A DNA stretch of 64,000 nt from Aestuariivivens sediminicola (GTDB lineage Bacteria > Bacteroidota > Bacteroidia > Flavobacteriales > Flavobacteriaceae), in NCBI RefSeq assembly GCF_022662015.1, contig NZ_JAKMCM010000001.1:992001-1056000 (forward strand), in the 5' to 3' direction. Shown one piece after another: positions 1-8,985 of the stretch. Numbering within the stretch: position 1 is the first letter of the stretch; every line of letters begins with the position of its first letter. Under the pieces are notes generated by a model. The model saw only the letters and a program-made list of their open reading frames with translations, did no database searches and was not told the origin of the DNA. The position numbers and the translations under genes are program-made.

Positions 1-559
1 CATTGTAGCTAAATATTGTTCCAGAATCGGTAATGCCATATAAGTTTTCCTTATGATATTTGAGTTTTCTACAATAACTATCCAGGTTTAGGGAATCTAT
101 TTTATTGTACCTGGGAACATCGCCATACTTAAATATGGCTATCTGTTTGTCTTTTTTACTCAGGAAGAACAGGCTGTCTTTTGGCGCAATTTCAAAATCC
201 ATTAATTCAGTCGTATAATATACATGATATTTATTAATGCTTTTGGTTGAAACATTGTAAAATCTTATCGAGCTTCTATCTTTTACCAATTCATTTGATG
301 CTGTCACAATAAGGTCTTGATCAAGAAACGGGTATAATCTTAGACCATAACCTCCAATAAAGAAGCCCTCAGAATTAATAAGCGAATCTCGTTGCTTTGA
401 TTTAAAATTGAAATTTTTAATGTGTCTTTTTTCAATATACAACAATGTGTTCTCAATAATCTCAAAATCTCTAACCGTAAATCCTGTTTCCACAACGATG
501 TCTTGGCAAGTAGCTTTTGAAAAAAGTAATAAAATGAATATGCAGAGTCCCGCTTTCAT
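1..559 (-). CDS. Secreted hypothetical protein, 3' end beyond the window
   Basis: The frame opens with ATG at 557-559 and stays open to the window edge, so only the first ~186 residues are visible. The N-terminus is a signal peptide (MKAG, hydrophobic run, then ...KATCQD). The body has repeated short beta-rich segments ending in Y/F-rich stretches (GGYGLRLYPF, SIRFYNVS, DSLFFLSKKDK), which resembles a beta-propeller sensor-type fold, but I recognise no family. The start codon overlaps the stop of the upstream O-antigen-ligase-like gene by ATGA, so it is probably translationally coupled and the last known member of the polysaccharide operon. Function unknown. Confidence 0.7.
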   Translation of the reverse strand, partial: MKAGLCIFILLLFSKATCQDIVVETGFTVRDFEIIENTLLYIEKRHIKNFNFKSKQRDSLINSEGFFIGGYGLRLYPFLDQDLIVTASNELVKDRSSIRFYNVSTKSINKYHVYYTTELMDFEIAPKDSLFFLSKKDKQIAIFKYGDVPRYNKIDSLNLDSYCRKLKYHKENLYGITDSGTIFSYN

Positions 560-1704
560 GCTTTAAGTTCAACCTTTTTAGACATTGTATGGTAATAATA
601 CAAGGTGATACAAAAAAATACGATGCCATGATGCCTGTTAAAAAAACTTTCAACAAAGGACATCGGAATCATTACTATTAAAAATCCGATATACTCATAC
701 CTTATTGAGTTCTTGCCTTTCAGCAGTGGATAACTATAGGGGATGAACATTAAAATAAAGCCCACTAACCCAAACTTTAATAATGAGGTTAAAAATTGGT
801 TATGTGCATTCAAATGGGAATCTAGAAAGTCATAATTCCCGTTTAAAAAATGTCCTGTATTTAATATATCATACTCATTAATGTTACCGTAACCCAATAG
901 GGGCTGCTGCATAATACTCTCAATGGCGACATTCCAAATTCTCGATCTAAAATCCAGTGCTTTGAGGTACAATTCAAAGAAAAACGTATGGAATATGACA
1001 ATCAGTATAGCAATAACAAAACCGAGTCCAATCAGTTTTTTAAAACTTAACTTTAACCATATTCCTGAATGGAATAACATCAAAGCCAGTGCGGTAACTA
1101 TGGCGGCCTTACTTCTAAATAACAGTAAAAACAAAATGACCATGAGAAGCAAAAGAGACCTGCTTTTCAATTTAAAAACGTCATTTGAACTTAATATATA
1201 ATTCATTATGAACAACAAATACAATGAAATGTATAAATGATGTATGTCAAAGACTTCCAAAATCATCTCCCTGTCATACCACTGCCATTCTACCAGTGTA
1301 AGAACAAGAATGAATAACATCAATATACCCACACCTAAGATTAGTGCCTTTGGAATCTGTGCTACGATCTTAATGTTATTATAAAATAATGGGACCAGCA
1401 GAAAAATAAGATATGGTGCGTAAGCCTTATCAAACGTTTTAAAAAACAACCATGAGCCATCAAGCCAAATGCCTTGAATTATAATATAGAAAACCAACAG
1501 CGTATAAAAGGTAATTACTGGTTTTTGATTCGAATACCAGCTAAAATCTTTTTTAGAAACCATCCTAAAAAACCGCAATAAGATACTCATAAAAAGAAGT
1601 TTGGAACTCCATTTTATAGATAGTGGTAGGGTAATTATGGAAGCCATGAATCCAATGTCATCTATTTGACCTATTAACCGTTTGGTAAGCCCCGACATAT
1701 TCAT
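556..1704 (-). CDS. O-antigen ligase/polymerase-like membrane protein (Wzy_C type)
   Basis: A 382-residue polytopic inner-membrane protein with about 10-11 hydrophobic segments. The large periplasmic loop near residues 240-315 holds the typical O-antigen ligase/Wzy pattern: QPLLGYGN, then HLNAHNQFLTSLLKFGLVG. The family joins undecaprenyl-linked glycan blocks (Wzy) or transfers finished O-antigen to lipid A core (WaaL); sequence alone does not decide which. It lies 2 bp downstream of the WecG-type transferase gene and overlaps the following secreted protein by 4 bp. It is one of two such proteins in the locus (see 7675-8910), so one may be polymerase and the other ligase. Confidence 0.8.
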   Translation of the reverse strand: MNMSGLTKRLIGQIDDIGFMASIITLPLSIKWSSKLLFMSILLRFFRMVSKKDFSWYSNQKPVITFYTLLVFYIIIQGIWLDGSWLFFKTFDKAYAPYLIFLLVPLFYNNIKIVAQIPKALILGVGILMLFILVLTLVEWQWYDREMILEVFDIHHLYISLYLLFIMNYILSSNDVFKLKSRSLLLLMVILFLLLFRSKAAIVTALALMLFHSGIWLKLSFKKLIGLGFVIAILIVIFHTFFFELYLKALDFRSRIWNVAIESIMQQPLLGYGNINEYDILNTGHFLNGNYDFLDSHLNAHNQFLTSLLKFGLVGFILMFIPYSYPLLKGKNSIRYEYIGFLIVMIPMSFVESFFNRHHGIVFFCITLYYYHTMSKKVELKA

Positions 1705-1706
1705 TA

Positions 1707-2435
1707 TTAATGGCCTTTAATTTTGAGGGTTAACATTTCCAAAAGAAACAATGGCGTTGAATACATATATCTTTTTGTCAACCTCCAGGCCGTAAAACTT
1801 CTGTAGAGCCATTCCATTTTACAGGCGATAACCCACTTGGGTGCTCTTTTTTTGGTTTCAGCCACAAAATCGAACACTGCACCTATGGTACAAATTATCT
1901 TGGCGTCAATGAATTCTTTATTTTGATGCACCCATTTTTCCTGTTTAGGGGCCGTCATTCCGACAAACAATATATCAGGTTGAAAAGCATTGATTCTTTG
2001 CAACATGACTTTATTGTCGAAATCATTAAAAACAGGTTTAAACGGGGGTGAATAAAATCCGAAATCAATGTTGGGATATGTTGTTTGTTGTTTTGTTTTT
2101 ATAATATCTAAAGTTGACTGACTCGCCCCAAGGTAAAAACATCTTAATCCCTTCGCATCAGCCAGGTTAAGTAAATGGACATGTATATCTGCACCTGCTA
2201 TCTTTTTTATTTTGGAATTATAAACCCATTTTGACATGAAAACTATACCTTCTCCATCAGGTAACAGGATATCACTGCCTTCCAAAGCTTTTCTGAATAT
2301 TTTATCTGATTTGGCCACGATATAGGAATGGGCGTTGATTGTATTTATTATACTTTTTGACCCCTCTTCAATTTGAATGGCATTTAAACCTTTCGAAAAA
2401 ATATTGAAGTTTTTTATATGAATTGATTTAACCAT
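1707..2435 (-). CDS. WecG/TagA/CpsF-family glycosyltransferase
   Basis: A protein of 242 residues, the normal length for GT26. The family signature is visible: LLPDGEGIV near residue 77, KIAGADIHVHLL near 100 and VGMTAPKQEKWVHQN near 158. Members such as WecG and TagA transfer N-acetylmannosaminuronate or N-acetylmannosamine to a lipid-linked acceptor on the cytoplasmic face of the membrane. A UDP-HexNAc dehydrogenase at 22116-23384 could supply a uronic donor, but the donor cannot be fixed from sequence. The start overlaps the end of the upstream GT4 gene by 8 bp. Cytoplasmic, membrane-associated. Confidence 0.88.
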   Translation of the reverse strand: MVKSIHIKNFNIFSKGLNAIQIEEGSKSIINTINAHSYIVAKSDKIFRKALEGSDILLPDGEGIVFMSKWVYNSKIKKIAGADIHVHLLNLADAKGLRCFYLGASQSTLDIIKTKQQTTYPNIDFGFYSPPFKPVFNDFDNKVMLQRINAFQPDILFVGMTAPKQEKWVHQNKEFIDAKIICTIGAVFDFVAETKKRAPKWVIACKMEWLYRSFTAWRLTKRYMYSTPLFLLEMLTLKIKGH

Positions 2436-3549
2436 TACACATTTGAATTATTTTAAGAAGGTTTTCTTCAAAAACCTCTACAGAATAATTTCTTTCAAAT
2501 TCTTTTCTGCAATTAAAAAAAATATCCTCCGATTGGTACTCAGAAAGCATCGTGTTTAGGTCTGCAAAAATACTTTCTTTATTAGTTATAACACCAATTT
2601 TAGGATGAATTATTTTACTTACTGCTCCAATATCAAAAGCTAAAACCGGGAGGCCGAAAGAGAGCGCTTCAAGTACCGCCAAAGGAAAAACTTCCTTTTT
2701 ATAACTCGATGGAAAAATAAAAATTGTGGCATCGGAAAACAATCGTTTCTTTTTATCTCCTTGGACTAAACCATGGTAGGTAACATAATCTTCAAGCTTA
2801 TGTGTTCTTACATAGGTATTGAAATAAACCTCGTCCTCTTTACTCGACCAGGCTCCTGCAAAATTGATCTTGACATTTTTTGAGCATTGTCTGAATCTTT
2901 TCGCCATCTCTAAGACAACATCGTATCCCTTATCTTTCATCATGTTTGAAAGGTAAAGAATTTGAACTTCTTTACTATGTATGCGACTTTTTATAATACT
3001 TCTAAACTCGGTGTTATTAATAGTATTTATAACCCCATTGGGTAAAATAGAAATACTGGAATAACTGTTTAAAAACTCTACCTCTGGTTTGAGCTTTTCT
3101 GAAATTAGAATAAGATGGGTATTGTTGACAAAGTAATTAGTAAGTAGTCTATTGAAGCGAGATTTACCCGTAAACTCTCGAATACCTCTCGCATGGTAAT
3201 GATAGAAAATTTTAATATTTGCAAATCTACAATATACTTTCACGGGTAGCACCACCATCAAATCTCTATAAAAAGCAAAACCTTGAGGTGATGGTGTAAA
3301 ATAAATATTTTTAGGTCTAAAAAAAATAAGTTGGAAGACAACTTTAAAAAATAACTCAAAAAATAACCCTAACTTCTTAATTTTAAAAGCTCCAATCTCA
3401 TCTATACGACTTGAGGATTTTATCTTGATAAAAATAGTTTTGAATTTACCTTTAATCAATTTACTATTAAGAATATAATCTCCTACCTTAGATGCTCCAT
3501 GAATTGGAGGAGAATAATGTAAAATAAATAAGGCTTTTTCATTTTTCAT
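2428..3549 (-). CDS. Glycosyltransferase family 4 (GT-B fold)
   Basis: A 373-residue protein with an N-terminal HYSPPIHGASKVG segment, typical of GT4 enzymes whose N-domain begins with a glycine-rich loop. The C-domain has LYLSNMMKDKGYDVVLE and FPSSYKKEVFPLAVLEALSFGLPVLAF, which contains the E-x7-E nucleotide-sugar site. It is expected to add one sugar to the lipid-linked repeat unit in the cytoplasm. A long Phe-rich region around residues 60-90 could contact the membrane. It overlaps the downstream WecG-like gene by 8 bp. Very AT-rich codon use, like the next few genes. Donor and acceptor unknown. Confidence 0.88.
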   Translation of the reverse strand: MKNEKALFILHYSPPIHGASKVGDYILNSKLIKGKFKTIFIKIKSSSRIDEIGAFKIKKLGLFFELFFKVVFQLIFFRPKNIYFTPSPQGFAFYRDLMVVLPVKVYCRFANIKIFYHYHARGIREFTGKSRFNRLLTNYFVNNTHLILISEKLKPEVEFLNSYSSISILPNGVINTINNTEFRSIIKSRIHSKEVQILYLSNMMKDKGYDVVLEMAKRFRQCSKNVKINFAGAWSSKEDEVYFNTYVRTHKLEDYVTYHGLVQGDKKKRLFSDATIFIFPSSYKKEVFPLAVLEALSFGLPVLAFDIGAVSKIIHPKIGVITNKESIFADLNTMLSEYQSEDIFFNCRKEFERNYSVEVFEENLLKIIQMCNG

Positions 3550-3567
3550 TCAACTAACTACTTGTTT

Positions 3568-4749
3568 CTAACTTAATGCGCTTTGAATTCTTTTAATTTT
3601 TACCTTTTCCGAAAAATAAGAATTGTAAACATTTAGAACTTTTGAAGACTCTTCTTTCAAAACGTATTCATTTGTTAGAATATTTCCCAAAATACTTTTA
3701 ATTTTCAATTTGTCTTCATTAAAATTATCTAACTTAAAACTGAAACCAATATTTTGGTCCAAATATACTTTATGAGCACCAGAAGCAGATACTAAAAAAG
3801 GAACCCCATAACTAATAGCTTCTAATAGAGATGCTGCACCAGAATCTCTCAAGGACATAGATACAAACAACGACGACTTCTTCAATATAGATAACATATC
3901 TTTCCTAGAACTAAATCGCTTAATGTGAATAATTGACTGGTAATCCAGAAAGGGCTCAATTTTTTTGAAATATGGACCATCTCCGATGATTATTAATTTG
4001 TAATCGGTTAGATTCATCTCATTAAACTCCTTAAAAGCCTCTACAAAAAGGTGAGTAATTTTCCAATCGATTAATCGATTTGCCATAACAATCGTTTTAT
4101 CTTTTTTGGTTACTATATCCTTTTTGTCGAAATCAAAGACCATAAGTTCGATCATTACCTTTTTATTAAATACTCTAGGTATCATATCAGAACTCTCAGG
4201 TGTTGAACAAATAATTTTTTCTGAACGAATACATCCCAAATAAAATAAAGGATTCAGGTAGATAGAATATCTTAATAAAAGTCGAAGAACCTCTTTTATT
4301 TTATCTAATGGTTTTAATTCTTTTAAATATGACAATGGATATGACTCCCCTCCTCCAAGAGGACCCCACACGAATTTAAAAGGTAAAAGAAAAAATATTG
4401 GAGGATAGTACATTGGAGTAAATGTGACCTGATGAATCTTAGAGTTTTTAAAGATTTTATAATGATTTATAAGATACGTAAACACAATAAACTGCCAAAT
4501 AATATAATATGGTCGCGTTCCGAGAAATTTTTTAATAAAAAGAAGATTTTTAGAAATATCAATTCCTTTTAAGTGTATATTATTTCGCTCTTTTAATAAT
4601 TTCGATAGATCATTGTTCTTTCTGGTAATCAATAGGATTTGGTCATCGCTAAATGCCCTAGAAATAGCTTTAGTCCAAAAATAGCCTACACCAGGCTCAG
4701 AACCACTATCCTCACAGGCATATGCAATTATAATTCTATCAAAAGTCAT
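3568..4749 (-). CDS. Glycosyltransferase family 4 (GT-B fold)
   Basis: A 393-residue GT4-type protein. The N-terminus carries YACEDSGSEPGVGYFW, the donor-side GEPG-like loop of a GT4 subfamily. The C-terminal half has the acceptor/nucleotide site LFVSMSLRDSGAASLLEAISYGVPFLVS and the phosphate-binding stretch TIVMANRLIDWK. It probably extends the repeat unit. Its start overlaps the stop of the three-domain protein gene at 4746-4749 by ATGA, so the two are likely translated together. Sugar specificity cannot be inferred. Confidence 0.88.
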   Translation of the reverse strand: MTFDRIIIAYACEDSGSEPGVGYFWTKAISRAFSDDQILLITRKNNDLSKLLKERNNIHLKGIDISKNLLFIKKFLGTRPYYIIWQFIVFTYLINHYKIFKNSKIHQVTFTPMYYPPIFFLLPFKFVWGPLGGGESYPLSYLKELKPLDKIKEVLRLLLRYSIYLNPLFYLGCIRSEKIICSTPESSDMIPRVFNKKVMIELMVFDFDKKDIVTKKDKTIVMANRLIDWKITHLFVEAFKEFNEMNLTDYKLIIIGDGPYFKKIEPFLDYQSIIHIKRFSSRKDMLSILKKSSLFVSMSLRDSGAASLLEAISYGVPFLVSASGAHKVYLDQNIGFSFKLDNFNEDKLKIKSILGNILTNEYVLKEESSKVLNVYNSYFSEKVKIKRIQSALS

Positions 4750-6932
4750 TTATTGGACCCGTCTATTTTAAGTAATAATTCGAACTCATGATTCTGATTT
4801 GAACACTCTTCTTCTTGAAGAAGAATTCTATTGATCAAAAAAACTTTTAGCATCTCATTAAATGTATCTAGTGAAATATTGTCTTTCAAATATTTGATTA
4901 ACCTTTCACCCTCTAATTTTAAAATTAATTTACCTTTTTGAAAATAAAAATTAAACAAATCAACAAATTCAATCCCCTGGTTTGAATAATATTCAAAATC
5001 AATAAGTTGTATTAATCCGTTATTTGTTATGAGTATATTCCATAAGGCAAAATCACCGTGTTCAATGACTAAGTTATAACTAAAATTAGATGTGTTTTTA
5101 ATATCTAATAATATCTCCATTAACTTAACCCTATTCATTATTTTTGCTCTATTAACTAATTTTAAAAATCCCGGATGCTCTCTTAATTTAAACTTCTCAT
5201 TTGATTTCAATTTATCTAAAAGCATATCAATATCACGCCTTGACAAACATTTAGCACTTTGACCTTCAATTGGTTTCATTAAAAAATATTCACACCCATA
5301 ATAAGTCCCTGAATGAATTAAATAATCCTCATCAAGTAATCCTCTTGAAGCCATCTCCTTCACTCCTCTTATCTCATTAATAATTTTGTGATTCCCTTTA
5401 GGATTGAGACCAATTTTAACATATCCATAAATATCTTCATTTGAATCTAGTAATTGTAAGATAAGTTTATCAGAAATCGTTGGATAATAAATTGATGATG
5501 TGAATTTCATTTGCAATACCTTTTCCAAATGATTTATAAACTCACCATTGCTATGAGATTTTAAAAAGTTTCTGAACACATTCCTGAAGGATAAAACATA
5601 TCTTTTAAAAAAGATTTTGAAAATTAAGGCCTTCTTAGAATATGGATTATATAAACTAAGTCCATTTTCAATAGCTTTTAGTGAATTGATATTTAAAGAT
5701 ACTCTCTTCTTAAAAAAAGGTAGGCTAACATATTTACCATCTGAATAAAACATGCTATTATTAATTGTATTTTCTCTTAGCATAGTTTTAACAACATCAT
5801 TTACTATCGCATCAACAGGCTTATTTGCATTGATTAAATAATAATTTTTCTGTTTGCCCAGTTCTCGATACTTTTTTAATTGTAATTTTAAACTTGTTTC
5901 AGAAACCTCCTTTTTCCTATTATGGATAACTTCCACGGGAGCCTCTAAAATAAAATGGATACTTGGTTTTGGGATGAATTTTTTTAAGAATTTAACAAAA
6001 GAGTCTGACGCTCCATAACGGTAACGCTTAGGATCTGCAAAAATATCTTCAAAATACCTATCAAAAACAATAAGCGTAGGGGTTATTTTTTTTGGAAGTA
6101 TATTTATTAACCAATAGAAATTATATTCGAAAATAAAATATATCAATTTGAGCACAGATAATAGTACAGAATAGTTATTATTCTGATGAGGATTTATTTG
6201 AATGTTCTGGTTCTTCGATTTTATTTTTTTAGGTTTTAAATGATAATATTCGAAGTTAACAAACGGGTTGTTGGCCCTTATGCAATCAATAATTGTAGAC
6301 TTGCCCGAACCATCTGGCCCCAAAAAAGAAATAGTCATACTCGGACATTCCAAAATTCTGTAATACAATAAGAAAAATTTATGCAAATAATATTTGAATA
6401 AAAAAAAAGGTGACCTAAGATATTTTTTTTCCTTCTTATATTTTTCTCTAATCTCATTTTCACTGATATCAGGCAATAGCTTTTGAAAATAACTTAAATG
6501 CTCTTCAACAGGGCTCTTTTTAAAAACCTTTTTTCTAAGGTAATAGAGAAACTCATCTTCTGAGTCAAGCATATACAAAGCCTTTCCTTTGATAAAGGTT
6601 GTCTTTTTTCTTTTCAGAGCCCCCTTAGTATCGATCTCCAAATTATTTTTATTCGAATAGGTCACGTCGAGTTCAATCTTAAATATTTCTGTATTATTAA
6701 AATAGATAATATTAAATCTTTGAACGCCTAAATCGATAGTATGGCTAACGTAATAGGACTGATTGTTCAAACAATAAGCAGAAATAAATCTTTTAAGGTC
6801 CTCTTTATTACAATTTATGACCAAATCAATGTCACATGTCTTTTCGAATATTTTATCAACATGATGTATAATAGCATAATCATAATGCCTTTCTAGAGTA
6901 CTAAAAAAATCAAGAATTATATCTTCTCTCAT
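4746..6932 (-). CDS. Three-domain fusion: nucleotidyltransferase-like + thymidylate-kinase-like + APH-type kinase
   Basis: This 728-residue protein has three catalytic-looking parts. Residues ~1-130 look like a minimal nucleotidyltransferase, with CDIDLVIN (Asp34, Asp36) and a third acid at ELDV (Asp89). Residues ~195-385 form a P-loop kinase of the thymidylate-kinase type: GPDGSGKS at 205-212 and a DR pair (291-292) in VFDRYFED. Residues ~500-720 resemble aminoglycoside/choline-type phosphotransferases: HGDFALWN (625-632) is the catalytic loop and IDFEYY (644-649) the metal-binding Asp. All motif residues are present, so none of the three is obviously dead. It shares 4-bp overlaps with the genes on both sides (GT4 and GT2), placing it firmly in the polysaccharide operon. 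Possibly it phosphorylates or activates a substituent. I cannot name the substrate. Confidence 0.75.
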   Translation of the reverse strand: MREDIILDFFSTLERHYDYAIIHHVDKIFEKTCDIDLVINCNKEDLKRFISAYCLNNQSYYVSHTIDLGVQRFNIIYFNNTEIFKIELDVTYSNKNNLEIDTKGALKRKKTTFIKGKALYMLDSEDEFLYYLRKKVFKKSPVEEHLSYFQKLLPDISENEIREKYKKEKKYLRSPFFLFKYYLHKFFLLYYRILECPSMTISFLGPDGSGKSTIIDCIRANNPFVNFEYYHLKPKKIKSKNQNIQINPHQNNNYSVLLSVLKLIYFIFEYNFYWLINILPKKITPTLIVFDRYFEDIFADPKRYRYGASDSFVKFLKKFIPKPSIHFILEAPVEVIHNRKKEVSETSLKLQLKKYRELGKQKNYYLINANKPVDAIVNDVVKTMLRENTINNSMFYSDGKYVSLPFFKKRVSLNINSLKAIENGLSLYNPYSKKALIFKIFFKRYVLSFRNVFRNFLKSHSNGEFINHLEKVLQMKFTSSIYYPTISDKLILQLLDSNEDIYGYVKIGLNPKGNHKIINEIRGVKEMASRGLLDEDYLIHSGTYYGCEYFLMKPIEGQSAKCLSRRDIDMLLDKLKSNEKFKLREHPGFLKLVNRAKIMNRVKLMEILLDIKNTSNFSYNLVIEHGDFALWNILITNNGLIQLIDFEYYSNQGIEFVDLFNFYFQKGKLILKLEGERLIKYLKDNISLDTFNEMLKVFLINRILLQEEECSNQNHEFELLLKIDGSNK

Positions 6933-7678
6933 ATTTTAACCTTCTTTATGGTCTCTGAAATAATTCTTAAAAAGACCCCAAAATAACATTGAAAAATATT
7001 CATTCCTGAATTTTTTCTGGCAATAAAATTTTCTTTAAGGGATTTTAGAAGATTTACCTTCGCACTAATTCCTCCTAATCGATAATTTGAAATTAATTTA
7101 GGAATATAATGGAATTGAAATTTATCATGGTTATAATTGGTCAAGACGAATTGATAATCCGACAACGAGGAAAGACTAGTGTTGTATTTATTTTCATCAT
7201 ACACGTTTCTATGTATAAACATTGTTGGGTGGTTAAGCACCATACCATGGTATTTAATTAAAAAAGAATTGTTCTTAGCTTTCCTTATAAATGGTTTCCC
7301 ATTCTCTGGAATACACATTTTATCGCCGTGAAAAATTCTTTTATTATCGTACTTTAAATATGTATTTACCACGGTTTCAACTGCATCCAATTCATACCAA
7401 TCATCACTGTTAACTATTCCGATTAGCTCCCCTGACGCCAAGTCTATACCTTTGTTCATGGCATCGTATAACCCCTCATCCGGTTCACTGATCCATCTAG
7501 TGATTTTCGATTCATTCCGTTTAATAATGTCTAAAGTTCCATCTGTTGACTTTCCATCAATGATAATATACTCGATGTTTTTATAGGTCTGCTGTGCTAC
7601 ACTATCAATAGTTTGCTGTAAGTGTTTTTCACCGTTAAAAACCACCGTAATTATACTGACTAAAGGGTTATCCGTCAT
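6929..7678 (-). CDS. Glycosyltransferase family 2
   Basis: A 249-residue GT-A fold enzyme of typical single-domain length. It starts with SIITVVFNGEKHLQQTIDSV, has YIIIDGKSTDGT for nucleotide binding, and carries the DxD-like metal motif NSDDWYE near residue 91. It is predicted to add one residue to the undecaprenyl-linked repeat in the cytoplasm. It has 4-bp overlaps with both neighbours (the three-domain fusion and the Wzy-like gene). The C-terminus is basic and hydrophobic and may touch the membrane. Confidence 0.9.
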   Translation of the reverse strand: MTDNPLVSIITVVFNGEKHLQQTIDSVAQQTYKNIEYIIIDGKSTDGTLDIIKRNESKITRWISEPDEGLYDAMNKGIDLASGELIGIVNSDDWYELDAVETVVNTYLKYDNKRIFHGDKMCIPENGKPFIRKAKNNSFLIKYHGMVLNHPTMFIHRNVYDENKYNTSLSSLSDYQFVLTNYNHDKFQFHYIPKLISNYRLGGISAKVNLLKSLKENFIARKNSGMNIFQCYFGVFLRIISETIKKVKI

Positions 7679-8910
7679 TTTAAAAATATTACCATTTGGT
7701 TTATTTCATTATCATTCATGACTCTGTATTTTTTAACTAAAACTGTCCCTATGGCCATCCATAAAAAAATAAATGTTGGGGTAAAAGCAGGTCGGAAAGA
7801 CACCAAACTTAACATAGTGATTAACAAAATATAATAACCCAAGCGTTTAATGAATTTATTCCTGGATCTAAAAAGCGCCAGATAAATGGCTTGGAAATAT
7901 ATTAATAGATTTAAAATTAATAGAATCAGGCCTCCTTTCAATATCACCTGTAAATATCCCACTTCCACAGTAATCCTTTCTGGAACATCACCTGCCCACC
8001 CTTTTTGCCCCATAAAAATCCAATATCTCCGAGTTCTTTCAAAAAAATCACTGTAATAAGTTCCGAGAGAGCCTCTACCAAAAATTGCTTCAGTTTTATT
8101 CAAATCAGCAAAAATTTCAGCAAAAAGAAACGTTCTCGAATCTTGAAAATCTACAATAGATGATATGATATTTGAAACATAATCATAACCTATAGTAAAG
8201 ACCCAAATTAAAACCAAGATAAAAACAGCAACAATATACTTCAAGAGAACACGACGTAGTTTTATGCCAACTATTTTATCCAATAACAGCAATCCAAGTG
8301 TTAATGATAAAAACAACAGGTCCATGCGCTGCTTTACACTTGTTGCGACAAAAATTAATATACCTATTGTGAGTACAACGATAATCTTTTTTCTCAAAGA
8401 AATGCGGTTAAGCCCAAGCAATAATATTAAGTTTACCGGCCTTAGCAACCAGGCCCATTGTAAATAACTATTGTTGAAAAACAGGGAAATTCCGAAAACT
8501 AAAATCATGAGTTCAAAAACAAAGAATATGACCCTGTAAACGATATTCCAGTTCTCTAATTTGAGACCAAGTGCCATGGCAACAGGCACTAACCAGGCCA
8601 ATCCCATATAAACATTCCCAAAATTAGTGACCCAATCCTGCAAGGATAAAGAAAAGCCCCTGATCACTGTAATTATCCCCCAGATCAGAAGTAAATAAAA
8701 CAAAATCCTTGAGCACAGAGGAATGTTTCTTAAAGATATCTTGTTTTTAATTGACAAGATGAAAATAATCAATACCGAAAATAATAATAAAGAGGTAATT
8801 GCGATTTTTAAAAGACTAATCCCATCAGGTCGAATTAAAAAGAACATTAAAACATAGCTCGCGTTAAGAACCAACCCCCATTTTAATAATTTTTGTTCCG
8901 ATATGACCAT
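7675..8910 (-). CDS. Polytopic membrane protein, probable O-antigen polymerase (Wzy-like)
   Basis: A 411-residue protein with about 10-12 hydrophobic segments and one larger loop (roughly residues 265-320: DFQDSRTFLFAEIFADLN ... IFGRGSLGTYY). A GRG-type loop preceding the last membrane helices is common in Wzy/O-antigen polymerases, which are poorly conserved and usually recognised by topology and context. It overlaps the GT2 gene by 4 bp and lies 75 bp downstream of the LicD gene. It probably links flipped repeat units in the periplasm. The assignment rests on topology and neighbours. Confidence 0.65.
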   Translation of the reverse strand: MVISEQKLLKWGLVLNASYVLMFFLIRPDGISLLKIAITSLLLFSVLIIFILSIKNKISLRNIPLCSRILFYLLLIWGIITVIRGFSLSLQDWVTNFGNVYMGLAWLVPVAMALGLKLENWNIVYRVIFFVFELMILVFGISLFFNNSYLQWAWLLRPVNLILLLGLNRISLRKKIIVVLTIGILIFVATSVKQRMDLLFLSLTLGLLLLDKIVGIKLRRVLLKYIVAVFILVLIWVFTIGYDYVSNIISSIVDFQDSRTFLFAEIFADLNKTEAIFGRGSLGTYYSDFFERTRRYWIFMGQKGWAGDVPERITVEVGYLQVILKGGLILLILNLLIYFQAIYLALFRSRNKFIKRLGYYILLITMLSLVSFRPAFTPTFIFLWMAIGTVLVKKYRVMNDNEINQMVIFLK

Positions 8911-8985
8911 GTATTAGATAAGATTATGTCAATTCCGGGCAATTTAGGAATATTAAGGTTAATTTAAGTCTTTTTTGGTTTAGAT

